NCBI GenBank assembly: GCA_030746455.1
Contig: JASLMQ010000176.1
Coordinates: forward strand, 1-5,517
Direction: 5' to 3'
DNA from: Candidatus Latescibacterota bacterium
GTDB taxonomy: Bacteria; Latescibacterota; UBA2968; GCA-2709665
Length of the DNA stretch: 5,517 nt
Both the position numbers and the translations under genes were made by a program. Below the pieces are notes generated by a model. It did no database searches and was not told the DNA's origin. It saw only the letters and a program-made list of their open reading frames with translations. Shown piece by piece: positions 1 through 5,517 of this stretch; position 1 is the stretch's first letter; each line of letters begins with the position of its first letter.

Positions 1-276
1 CAGGGCGATGATTACGACGGTGCCCTGCGGGCGGCACAAGAAGGAATGGAGGAGATACGCGAGTTCTTCGAGGGGTTCGGCGATCCCGAGCTCACGGAGT
101 CCAGCGAGGAGCTCCAGGCCCTGGAGGCCTGGGCCGATGAGATTCGCCGAGATCGTCCCCTGGGCCTGAAGCAACGGCTCTCCGAGCAACTCCGGGAGGC
201 GATCTCCCAGGAGAGGTACGAGCAGGCTGCGCGCCTTCGCGACCGCCTTCGCGAGATCGAGAGCGCCAGCTCCTGA
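1..276 (+). CDS. UvrB/UvrC-motif (UVR) domain protein, C-terminal part (5' end outside window)
   Basis: The reading frame is open from the first base and ends at TGA 274-276, giving 91 residues with no convincing start of its own, so this is the tail of a longer protein. An ATG at 46 lies inside the conserved part and is probably internal. Residues 1-30 (GDDYDGALRAAQEGMEEIRE, then FFEGFG) match the end of a family I recall as 'UvrB/UvrC motif-containing protein', in which a helical region is followed by a single UVR motif. Residues about 56-87 form that motif: a Leu/Arg helix, then ERYEQAARLRDRLREIE, close to the UVR consensus (acidic-aromatic-E-x-A-A-x-x-R-D). In UvrB and UvrC this helical hairpin mediates UvrB-UvrC contact, and in McsA-type proteins it mediates protein contact. 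No nuclease or helicase part is visible, so this is not UvrB or UvrC itself as far as seen. Its function is unknown. It lies 7 bp before the GT2 gene. Confidence 0.8.
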   Translation, partial: QGDDYDGALRAAQEGMEEIREFFEGFGDPELTESSEELQALEAWADEIRRDRPLGLKQRLSEQLREAISQERYEQAARLRDRLREIESASS

Positions 277-281
277 TGGCC

Positions 282-287
282 AGGTGA
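282..287 (+). promoter_or_regulatory. Shine-Dalgarno-like AGGTGA that may set the GT2 start at TTG 293
   Basis: AGGTGA lies 5 nt before an in-frame TTG at 293 and overlaps the GTG at 284. It matches the 3' half of the full AAGGAGGTGA ribosome-binding consensus. If used, the protein begins three codons later and loses nothing of the conserved fold, since the first strand starts near codon 11. This is a spacing argument only. Confidence 0.4.
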
Positions 288-1255
288 CCTGCTTGGGGTC
301 GAGCGCATCGGTCTCGGTGGCCATCGTCAACTGGAACGGGATCGATCACATCGCGCGCTGTCTCGATGCGGTGATGGGGCAGTCGCTATCCCCCGGCGAA
401 GTGGTTGTGGTGGACAACGGCTCCACCGACGGTTCACCGCAGTTGATCCGCGACCGGTACCCCCAGGTGGGGCTGGTGGAGCGGCCCACAAACGAGGGGT
501 TCTGCAAGGGCTACAATCGGGCGATCCGGCACACCGAGTTCCCCTATGTCCTGATCCTGAACAACGATGTGTTCCTGGATCGGGATTTTTTGTTGCAGGC
601 GGTAACGGCCATCGACGAGGCCCCGGACATCGGCTCGGTGGCGGCCCGGATCCTCAAGGCAGGCTCGGGCGAGGTCGCCGATGTGGGGCACTACCTTCAG
701 CGTCGACTTCGGGTGGTCAGCAGCGCCAATGCATCCGAGCCCGAGTTCGTGTTCGCGGGCAGCGGAGCCGCCTTGCTCTGCCGCAGGGAGATGCTCGAGG
801 ATGTCCGGCTGTTCGGCGAGTACTTCGACGAATCCTTCTTCATGTACTGGGAGGACGTCGACCTCGCCTGGCGCGCGCAGCTGAGGGGCTGGCGGTGTCT
901 GTACGCCCCCAACGTTGTCGCCCATCACCTCGAGTCGGCCTCACAAGAGGGTCGGATCCGTGTTCTCGAGAAGTCGGGCGATATCCAGCGTCACATATGG
1001 AAGAATCGGTACCTGATCCTCGCCAAGGATGCCTCGCCTCGCGTGCTCGTCTCGCTGTTCCCCTGGCTGGTTCTGGCCGAGGCGCTCTCCTGGCCCTATC
1101 TCCTGCTCCGTATTCCCCATCGGCTTCCCGTCTTCGTGCAGGCTCACGTGGATGCCGCTCGCCTTTTCCGTGACGCAGTCAGGAAGCGTCGGGTGGTGCA
1201 GCGGAGGCGACGCGTCTCAGGCGGGGAGATCATGAGGTCCTTCAAGGGCTTCTAG
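284..1255 (+). CDS. Family 2 glycosyltransferase (rhamnosyltransferase-like)
   Basis: This 323-residue protein has a single GT-A domain and probably moves a sugar from a nucleotide donor to a growing glycan or lipid-linked acceptor at the inner face of the cytoplasmic membrane. Visible GT2 landmarks are the first strand SVAIVNWNG (11-19), the donor-binding VVDNGSTDGS (42-51), NEGFCKGYN (70-78), the DxD-like metal-site LNND (92-95), FAGSGAALLCRREML (157-171) and the acceptor/catalytic segment FMYWEDVDLAWR (186-197). The later HIWKNRYL (238-245) is also usual in rhamnosyltransferase-like GT2 enzymes. Residues 254-275 are hydrophobic and may lie on the membrane. The tail is strongly basic (KRRVVQRRRR, 301-310). 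Length is normal for the family. The start is uncertain: GTG 284 has no good Shine-Dalgarno sequence, whereas in-frame TTG 293 is preceded by AGGTGA. Donor and acceptor cannot be read from the sequence. It precedes a GT4 enzyme and an SDR, consistent with a surface polysaccharide locus. Confidence 0.93.
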   Translation: MTCLGSSASVSVAIVNWNGIDHIARCLDAVMGQSLSPGEVVVVDNGSTDGSPQLIRDRYPQVGLVERPTNEGFCKGYNRAIRHTEFPYVLILNNDVFLDRDFLLQAVTAIDEAPDIGSVAARILKAGSGEVADVGHYLQRRLRVVSSANASEPEFVFAGSGAALLCRREMLEDVRLFGEYFDESFFMYWEDVDLAWRAQLRGWRCLYAPNVVAHHLESASQEGRIRVLEKSGDIQRHIWKNRYLILAKDASPRVLVSLFPWLVLAEALSWPYLLLRIPHRLPVFVQAHVDAARLFRDAVRKRRVVQRRRRVSGGEIMRSFKGF

Positions 1256-1278
1256 CCGAGACCGGCAGAGATCCCAAG

Positions 1279-1296
1279 ACGAAGAACACGAAGAGG
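1279..1296 (+). repeat. Two imperfect 9-nt tandem units ahead of the GT4 gene
   Basis: ACGAAGAAC at 1279-1287 is followed directly by ACGAAGAGG at 1288-1296 (7 of 9 bases match) in the 46-bp gap between the two glycosyltransferase genes. The second unit supplies the AGAGGA ribosome-binding sequence at 1292-1297. With only two units, it may be chance in a purine-rich stretch. I have the impression that CACGAAGA-type short repeats are common between genes in several environmental genomes, but cannot test this here. Confidence 0.3.
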
Positions 1297-1297
1297 A
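1292..1297 (+). promoter_or_regulatory. Ribosome-binding site supporting the GTG start of the GT4 gene
   Basis: AGAGGA lies 4 nt before GTG 1302. It favours this GTG over the next in-frame GTG at 1311, although the spacing to 1311 is also workable. The conserved N-terminal strand (DILFVITRL, residues 6-14) is retained with either start. Confidence 0.45.
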
Positions 1298-1301
1298 ACA
1301 A

Positions 1302-2435
1302 GTGGAGAACGTGGTCGATATCCTGTTCGTGATCACGCGGCTTGCCGTCGGCGGAGCCCCGCAGAATGTGCTGACCACCATTCGCGGGCTGGACCGCAGC
1401 CGCTACCGAATCGCGCTTGCGACGGGTATCCCCGCGCCTGAAGAGGGGAGCCTGATCGAGGAAGCCCGAGGGCTGGATATCGACCTCCACGTCTTGCCCG
1501 AGCTCACCCGCGAGATTCATCCGATCCGTGATGCCAGGGCTCTTCTCGGTCTCTTACGATTGGTGAGGCGTGGGAGATACCAGGTTGTCCACACGCACAT
1601 CTCCAAGGCCGGGATCCTGGGACGGCTGGCCGCGTGGTGGGCCGGGGTTCCGGTAATCGTTCACACCTGCCACGGCGATGTGTTCGACGAGTACTTCGGG
1701 CCGCTCAAGAGCGCTGTTCTGCTTGCCGTGGAACGCCTCACGGGCCGAGTGACCGACCGCTTCGTGGTGGTGAGCCAGGCGCTGCGCGGTCGCTTCCGGC
1801 AATACCGAGTCGGGCGCCAGAAGGCGTTCTCCTGGGTACCCAACGGAATCTGGACTGCAGGTTTCGCCACACCGTCCGCCGACCGACCGGGCAACCGGGT
1901 GGGCACCGTGGCGATGCTTGCCCCCATCAAGCGCCTGGATCTCTTTCTCGAGGTGGCGCGTCGGGTCCTATCGCGTCGTCCCGAGACCGAGTTTCTGGTG
2001 GTGGGCGGGGGGCCCGACGAGGCCGCACTGCGGGAGTCGGCAACGGATCTGGGGACGAACGTCCGGTTCCTTGGGGTGCGCTACGATGTGCCCATCCTCC
2101 TGAACACGCTCGATATCTTCCTGCTCTGCTCCGACTACGAGGGCATGCCCGTCACGTTGATCGAGGCCATGGTTGCAGGCGTCCCTCCGGTGGCCACGTC
2201 GGTGGGGGGCGTGCCGGAGGTCGTCGAGGAGGGGCGGACCGGATACCTTGCGCCGCAAGGGGATGTGGCGGGCCTTGCCGATGCCGTGGTGCGGCTGTTG
2301 GACGACGAACGTCTGCGACGCGAAATGGGAGACAGGGCTCGCGAGGAGGCCCTGCGACGGTTTCCCGCGGAGGCAATGATCGCCCAGCTCGATGCGCTCT
2401 ACACCGATCTCTTGAAGGGGGCCCACGGGGGATGA
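1302..2435 (+). CDS. Family 4 glycosyltransferase (GT-B fold)
   Basis: This 377-residue protein has the normal length for a GT4 enzyme and both Rossmann halves. N-terminal acceptor half: strand ILFVITRL (7-14), glycine loop GGAPQNVL (17-24), HTHISKAGILGR (97-108), HGDVFDEYF (124-132) and VVVSQALR (155-162). C-terminal donor half: PNGI (180-183), GTVAMLAPIKRLD (201-213), VVGGGPD (233-239), FLG (256-258) and the E-x7-E segment EGMPVTLIE (280-288), followed by AGVPPVATSVGGVPEVV (292-308). The two glutamates and the preceding lysine/arginine are the usual nucleotide-sugar diphosphate contacts in GT4 retaining enzymes. The IKR where many relatives have QKG/QKR is a small variation. It is probably cytoplasmic or peripherally membrane-bound, adding a sugar to a lipid-linked glycan. 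Its TGA overlaps the ATG of the SDR gene, so the two are likely translationally coupled. Donor and acceptor are unknown. Confidence 0.94.
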   Translation: MENVVDILFVITRLAVGGAPQNVLTTIRGLDRSRYRIALATGIPAPEEGSLIEEARGLDIDLHVLPELTREIHPIRDARALLGLLRLVRRGRYQVVHTHISKAGILGRLAAWWAGVPVIVHTCHGDVFDEYFGPLKSAVLLAVERLTGRVTDRFVVVSQALRGRFRQYRVGRQKAFSWVPNGIWTAGFATPSADRPGNRVGTVAMLAPIKRLDLFLEVARRVLSRRPETEFLVVGGGPDEAALRESATDLGTNVRFLGVRYDVPILLNTLDIFLLCSDYEGMPVTLIEAMVAGVPPVATSVGGVPEVVEEGRTGYLAPQGDVAGLADAVVRLLDDERLRREMGDRAREEALRRFPAEAMIAQLDALYTDLLKGAHGG

Positions 2436-3328
2436 TCCTGGTCGCCGGGGCCACGGGATATACGGGCCGCCACCTGACCCGGGCCCTCCTGGCCCAAGGC
2501 CATTCGGTTCGATGCCTGGTTCGGCCCTCCAGCCGCACCGACGGGCTGGAGGATATGGGTGCGGTCCGGGTGCCGGGAGACCTCGACCGGCCCGAGGGCC
2601 TGGCGCGGTCCCTGGAAGGGGTCGAGCTGCTTGTGAGTGCAGCACAGATCCGATACGCCCCGGCCCTGGTGCAGGCCTGCCGGCACGCCGGGGTGCGTCG
2701 GGCCGTGTTGATGAGCTCGACCCGCAGGTTCTCGAGGTTCCGCACCCCTGACGTCGAGGCGGTGGAGGCCGGAGAGGCCTCGGTTGCGGACTCGGGCCTC
2801 GCCGCCACGATCATACGGCCGTCGATGATCTACGGCCCGGGCAACGACCGGAACATATCCTTCATGCGCGACTACCTGCGCCGCCACCGAATGGTGCCCG
2901 TCTTCGGTGGTGGCAACCGGCTGGTCCAGCCCGTGTACGTGGACGATGTCGTGGATGCCGTGGTGTCGGCATCACAGCGGGACGAGACGTCAGGCAGGGC
3001 CTACGATGTGGCGGGCAGGGATGCCATGCCGTACCGGGCGATGGTCGACACGCTCTGCCGGCTGGTGGGAAGGCGAGTGCTCAGGGTCCCCGTCCCCATC
3101 TGCGTGGCTCTGCCCGTGATGCGCGGCTGTGGGGTCATCTCTCATTCCGCCCGGGTGGCGGCCGACCAGATCCAACGGATGGGGGAGGACCGGGCGTACG
3201 ACGTCTCGCAGGCAATGCGTGATCTTGATTTCGCGCCAAGGCGTTTCGAGGCTGGCGTGCGGGAGGCGATGCAGCAGAACGGCGAAGAGATCCACGGAAC
3301 GGGGCCTCGCGGGCAGGCCTACACTTAG
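2432..3328 (+). CDS. Atypical NAD(P)-binding SDR / NAD-dependent epimerase-dehydratase-like protein
   Basis: This 298-residue protein has an N-terminal Rossmann fold: MILVAGATGYTG with GxxGxxG at residues 6-12, followed by HSVRCLVRPSS (24-34), where the Arg after the second strand could favour NADP. GDLDRPEGLARSLEGVELLV (49-68) is the usual D-rich adenine-side segment. RAVLMSST (90-97), IIRPSMIYGPGNDRN (127-141), VFGGGNRLVQPVYVDDVVDAV (157-177) and YDVAGRDAMPYRAMVD (191-206) follow the order of extended or atypical SDRs found in sugar gene clusters. I do not find a YxxxK pair at the usual place after the SST strand. ATG 2432 overlaps the GT4 stop as ATGA. The frame is open further upstream, but that part runs across the GT4 gene and has no family character. 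It may modify a nucleotide sugar or act on another small substrate; the reaction cannot be assigned. Confidence 0.88.
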   Translation: MILVAGATGYTGRHLTRALLAQGHSVRCLVRPSSRTDGLEDMGAVRVPGDLDRPEGLARSLEGVELLVSAAQIRYAPALVQACRHAGVRRAVLMSSTRRFSRFRTPDVEAVEAGEASVADSGLAATIIRPSMIYGPGNDRNISFMRDYLRRHRMVPVFGGGNRLVQPVYVDDVVDAVVSASQRDETSGRAYDVAGRDAMPYRAMVDTLCRLVGRRVLRVPVPICVALPVMRGCGVISHSARVAADQIQRMGEDRAYDVSQAMRDLDFAPRRFEAGVREAMQQNGEEIHGTGPRGQAYT

Positions 3329-3352
3329 CGGGATTACCGGAGAAGAAGACCG

Positions 3353-4609
3353 ATGTCCTACGAGGTGATGATTGCACGAAGGCACCTTCGCTCGATGCGC
3401 AAGCGGAGGCGCGTGTCGTTCACGGCCGTGATCGGCGCCCTTGGCGTGGCGATCGGGGTGGCCGCGCTCGCGATCGTGCTGTCGGTCATGAACGGCTTCT
3501 CCGGGATGATCTGGAACCGTCTCCTTGGCGTGAACGCGCATATCACCGTGCGCCGGGCCTATGAGGAGCGCATCGATGGGTACGACGCCCTGGTGCGTAC
3601 GCTCGAGGCGCACCCGGAGGTGGCGGGGGCCTCGGCGTTCATTCAGGCCGAGGGATATATGTTGCGCCGAGGGCCCACCGGCAGTTTGCTCAACTCCCCT
3701 GCGATGGTTCGGGGCGTCGATGCGGACCGGCTCGTTCACACGAGCGACCTGAGCAACCATCTCTGGGCGGGTGAGGTGGACCTCCTGCCCAGAGAGGCAG
3801 AGGGCAAGCGGGCCGACGGCATTCTGATCGGATACGTCCTGGCGGACAAGCTGGGTGCCATGCTCGGATCCGAGATCCACCTCGGGATCTTCCCGAAAGG
3901 CAAGATGGCGTTCCAGCCACCGCCGCTGCGCAAGTACGTGGTGACGGGGATCTTCAACACCGGCTACTACGAGTTCGATTCTGGTCTCGTGTTCATCTCC
4001 CTCACCGCGGTACAAAGGGATCTGGAATGGGGCGACGTGGTCACGGGGGTGAGGCTCCGGCTGCACGATCCCTTCCAGGCCGGGCGTGTAAGCCGCGACC
4101 TCCGGGAGGTCTTGCGCGAAACCTTCCCCGACGTGTTCCCCTCTTCGTGGATGTCGGAGCACGGCAATCTGTATGTATGGATCCGCCTGGAGAAGTGGTT
4201 CTTCTTCATCGCCCTCAGCCTGATCGTAACGGTCGCGGGGTTCAACATCATCAGCATTCTGACGATGAGCGTATCGGAGCGTCGGCGGGAAATCGGCATT
4301 CTCAAGGCGATGGGCGCCACGCCACAGAGCATCGCGAAGATCTTCACGATGGAGGGGCTCTCGGTGGGGGCCACTGGTGTGCTGCTGGGAGACGCGACCG
4401 GATTCCTGGTGTGCTGGCTGCAGCAGCGATACGAGCTCATCAAGCTCCCTGGCGAGGTCTACATCATCAACGCCCTACCTGTGGAGATGCAGATCTGGGA
4501 CTTCCTGCTGATCTCCTTCTCGGCCCTTCTGCTGTGCTATCTGTTCACTCGCTTCCCGGCGCGTGATGCTGCATCGCTGGATCCCGTGGAGGCGATACGG
4601 TATGAGTAG
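3353..4609 (+). CDS. LolC/LolE-family ABC transporter permease (MacB-like periplasmic plus FtsX domain)
   Basis: This 418-residue inner-membrane protein has the LolC/LolE layout: a short cytoplasmic start, TM1 about 24-46 (ending VLSVMNGFSG), a large periplasmic domain about 50-275, then three helices at about 281-305, 335-355 and 382-399. Family landmarks are EVMIARRHLR (4-13), VVTGIFNTGYYEFDSGLVFI (196-215), VAGFNIISILTMSVSERRRE (294-313), IGILKAMGA (314-322, the coupling loop that meets the ATPase), YIINALPVE (370-378) and the C-terminal FPARDAASLDPVEAIRYE (401-418), nearly identical to the family ending. LolC/E with LolD extracts outer-membrane lipoproteins from the inner membrane and hands them to LolA. 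Length is typical. A GGAG at 3339-3342 lies 10 nt before ATG 3353. No ATPase gene follows, so a partner must be encoded elsewhere. LolC versus LolE, or a related exporter role, cannot be decided. Confidence 0.93.
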   Translation: MSYEVMIARRHLRSMRKRRRVSFTAVIGALGVAIGVAALAIVLSVMNGFSGMIWNRLLGVNAHITVRRAYEERIDGYDALVRTLEAHPEVAGASAFIQAEGYMLRRGPTGSLLNSPAMVRGVDADRLVHTSDLSNHLWAGEVDLLPREAEGKRADGILIGYVLADKLGAMLGSEIHLGIFPKGKMAFQPPPLRKYVVTGIFNTGYYEFDSGLVFISLTAVQRDLEWGDVVTGVRLRLHDPFQAGRVSRDLREVLRETFPDVFPSSWMSEHGNLYVWIRLEKWFFFIALSLIVTVAGFNIISILTMSVSERRREIGILKAMGATPQSIAKIFTMEGLSVGATGVLLGDATGFLVCWLQQRYELIKLPGEVYIINALPVEMQIWDFLLISFSALLLCYLFTRFPARDAASLDPVEAIRYE

Positions 4610-4666
4610 ATCTAGTTCGATGGGACCATGGATCTGGACTCTCTGCGGATCGATGGCCGGGAGTCG

Positions 4667-4679
4667 GTGAGACGTCAGA
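4667..4679 (+). repeat. Direct repeat copy 1 (GTGAGACGTCAGA) flanking the intergenic hairpin
   Basis: This 13-nt unit matches the copy at 4718-4730 at 12 of 13 positions. It ends one base before the base of the hairpin at 4681. The pair brackets the hairpin almost symmetrically, as expected for a small repetitive element or for target-site-like flanks, though no mobility gene is present. Confidence 0.55.
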
Positions 4680-4680
4680 C

Positions 4681-4711
4681 CCTCCTTCGCTGGCGGTGCC
4701 AGCTTCGGAGG
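4681..4711 (+). repeat. Interrupted hairpin, REP-like palindromic element candidate
   Basis: The 31 nt form CCTCC - TTC - GCTGGC - GGT - GCCAGC - TTC - GGAGG: an outer 5-bp stem, a symmetric 3/3 internal loop of TTC on both strands, a perfect 6-bp inner stem and a 3-nt loop. The structure is exact by inspection. There is no T-run after it (GCCAGGCG follows), so it does not look like an intrinsic terminator. A dispersed REP/RAYT-like element or an mRNA-stabilising stem at the 3' end of the permease transcript is plausible, but one copy cannot show dispersal. Confidence 0.6.
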
Positions 4712-4717
4712 CCAGGC

Positions 4718-4730
4718 GTGAGACGTGAGA
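4718..4730 (+). repeat. Direct repeat copy 2 (GTGAGACGTGAGA) flanking the intergenic hairpin
   Basis: This is the second copy of the 13-nt unit, 6 nt after the hairpin, differing from copy 1 at a single base. Internally it is itself nearly repetitive (GTGAGAC followed by GTGAGA), so slippage could also have produced it. Confidence 0.55.
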
Positions 4731-4892
4731 AGACTGAACCGGCCTACTCCCTTTGCCGGGTTTCCCCTGTCACGGTACTGAGATACCGAGACTCTTGATT
4801 GCCACCCCCTCTCAGCATCCTGGTGCCTCAGACTCCAATCACATCGTGATCGCCTTCCCCTCGCTTGGCCCATTCCCTTGGTCGGATCCGCA

Positions 4893-5517
4893 ATGGCCGT
4901 ACGCCGAGCCATCCACAATCGGTTTCTCCTGCAGGCGTGTGCCGCTATCCTGTGTCTGATCGCGGTACCGGTGCGTGCCCCTGCCCAGAAGCCGAATGTA
5001 CTGCTGATTACGGTGGATACGTTCCGGCCCGATCACATCGGGGTCTACGGCTACGGCCGGAACACGACCCCAGCGCTGGACAGGCTCGCGGAGGACGGCG
5101 TGGTGTTCACGGACGCCATATCGTCTTCCTCGTGGACGACGCCCGGTTTGCTCTCCGGGCTCACCGGCCTCTGGGCGCCCACGCATGGGGTCGACGTGCG
5201 CGGCAAGGCGCTGCGTAAGGGAACGCCGACCATGGCCACCCTACTGCGGGAGGCTGGCTACGCCGCGCCTGATATCCTCTACCTGTCCTCCCTGCCTAAC
5301 TTCCAGAACCTCGGGCTCACGGCGACCTATCCTGAGCGCGACCGATACCTTCCCAGCGGCGACGAGGTCCTCTTCAAGGCGCTCGAGGCCTACCAGGACA
5401 GCACCTTCTTCCTCTACTACCATTACCGGAACCTCCACCTGCCCTACAACCCGACCCCGCCTTATGACCGCATGTTCACGCCGAGGGGATTCGACCGGTC
5501 GGGATTCGTGCGGGACA
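4893..5517 (+). CDS. Exported sulfatase-like hydrolase/transferase (alkaline phosphatase superfamily), N-terminal part
   Basis: Reading from ATG 4893 gives 208 residues and runs off the window edge. A signal peptide is clear: basic start (RRAIHNR, 4-10), hydrophobic core FLLQACAAILCLIAVPV (11-27) and an APA site at 29-31, so export is likely. The sulfatase fold starts at once: PNVLLITVDTFRPDHIGVYGYG (34-55) with the first metal-ligand Asp at 42, TTPALDRLAEDGVVF (58-72), SSSWTTPGLLSGLTG (78-92), APTHGV (95-100) and FFLYYHYRNLHLPYNPTPPY (172-191), whose H177 and H182 sit in the usual HxxxxHxPY stretch. The position normally holding Cys or Ser of the CxPSR formylglycine motif appears to be Thr82 in TTPGL, as in Thr-nucleophile relatives. 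Thus sulfatase activity is doubtful; phospho- or phosphoglycerol/phosphoethanolamine-type chemistry is possible. It probably acts in the periplasm or at the surface. The ribosome-binding site is weak (GGA at 4884-4886). Confidence 0.88.
   Translation, partial: MAVRRAIHNRFLLQACAAILCLIAVPVRAPAQKPNVLLITVDTFRPDHIGVYGYGRNTTPALDRLAEDGVVFTDAISSSSWTTPGLLSGLTGLWAPTHGVDVRGKALRKGTPTMATLLREAGYAAPDILYLSSLPNFQNLGLTATYPERDRYLPSGDEVLFKALEAYQDSTFFLYYHYRNLHLPYNPTPPYDRMFTPRGFDRSGFVRD

Larger units (their letters stand above)
4610..4892. other. Gene-free stretch between the permease and sulfatase-like genes
   Basis: I find no credible gene in these 283 bases. They hold the hairpin and direct repeats at 4667-4730, a short CCGGC/GCCGG inverted repeat at 4739-4759, a CGGTA/TACCG inverted repeat at 4773-4788 and ATCAC/GTGAT at 4838-4850. 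No stem is followed by a T-run good enough to call a terminator, and no clear -35/-10 pair is visible. The stretch separates the possible five-gene unit from the sulfatase-like gene, so a promoter for the latter is expected here, but I cannot place it. Confidence 0.6.

Noticed and set aside
1634..2431. Open reading frame running upstream in frame with the SDR gene, which would make a 564-residue protein
   Set aside because: The upstream part lies across the well-supported GT4 gene, has Arg/Gly-rich low-information sequence and no family motifs. The SDR begins cleanly with MILVAGATGYTG at ATG 2432.
1968..2887. Several overlapping minus-strand frames of 160-225 residues
   Set aside because: They are antisense to the GT4 and SDR genes, are rich in Pro/Arg/Gly and have no recognisable motif.
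2990..4162. 390-residue open frame on the minus strand
   Set aside because: It covers the SDR and LolC-like genes in antisense, is His/Arg/Pro-rich and shows no domain. Long antisense frames are common in G+C-rich coding DNA.
4739..4764. CCGGC/GCCGG stem with following TTT as a terminator for the permease transcript
   Set aside because: The stem is only 5 bp with an 11-nt loop and the T-run is three bases before CCCC, too weak to call.
4773..4788. CGGTA/TACCG inverted repeat as an operator or terminator
   Set aside because: Five base pairs around a 6-nt loop can occur by chance, and no T-run or promoter element accompanies it.
4883..4890. Perfect palindrome CGGATCCG just before the sulfatase-like start
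   Set aside because: An 8-nt palindrome is expected by chance at this scale and overlaps the likely ribosome-binding area; there is no second copy nearby.
4865..5218. 117-residue plus-strand frame in another phase at the start of the sulfatase-like gene
   Set aside because: The sulfatase-like frame from 4893 has a signal peptide and continuous family motifs; the alternative frame has neither.

Overview
The window looks like a piece of chromosome from a G+C-rich, didermic (Gram-negative-type) bacterium. The outer membrane is inferred from a LolC/LolE-family permease and a secreted alkaline-phosphatase-superfamily enzyme. The first gene is the tail of a UVR-motif protein family that I associate with environmental phyla such as Planctomycetes, Acidobacteria and related uncultured lineages. 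The sequence alone does not fix the taxon. All six genes lie on the + strand.

Layout: (1) 1-276 is the C-terminal end of a UvrB/UvrC-motif (UVR) protein. (2) 284-1255 is a GT2 glycosyltransferase of the rhamnosyltransferase-like kind. (3) 1302-2435 is a GT4 (GT-B fold) glycosyltransferase. (4) 2432-3328 is an atypical NAD(P)-binding short-chain dehydrogenase/epimerase-like protein, joined to the GT4 gene by a 4-bp ATGA overlap. (5) 3353-4609 is a LolC/LolE-type ABC permease. (6) 4610-4892 is a gene-free stretch holding a 31-nt interrupted hairpin framed by two near-identical 13-nt direct repeats. (7) 4893-5517 is the N-terminal 208 residues of an exported sulfatase-like protein, cut by the window edge.

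Genes 1-5 are spaced by 7, 46, -4 and 24 bp and could be one transcription unit. The two glycosyltransferases and the sugar-nucleotide-type SDR suggest assembly of a surface glycan. The permease adds an envelope trafficking step and the sulfatase-like protein may modify a glycan or lipid outside the cytoplasm; that functional link is inference from gene order.

I see no RNA gene, CRISPR array, transposase or phage gene, and no clearly new system. The points most worth a second look are the intergenic repeat/hairpin element, the threonine at the usual formylglycine position of the sulfatase-like protein, the permease without an ATPase gene beside it, and the SDR without a YxxxK pair.
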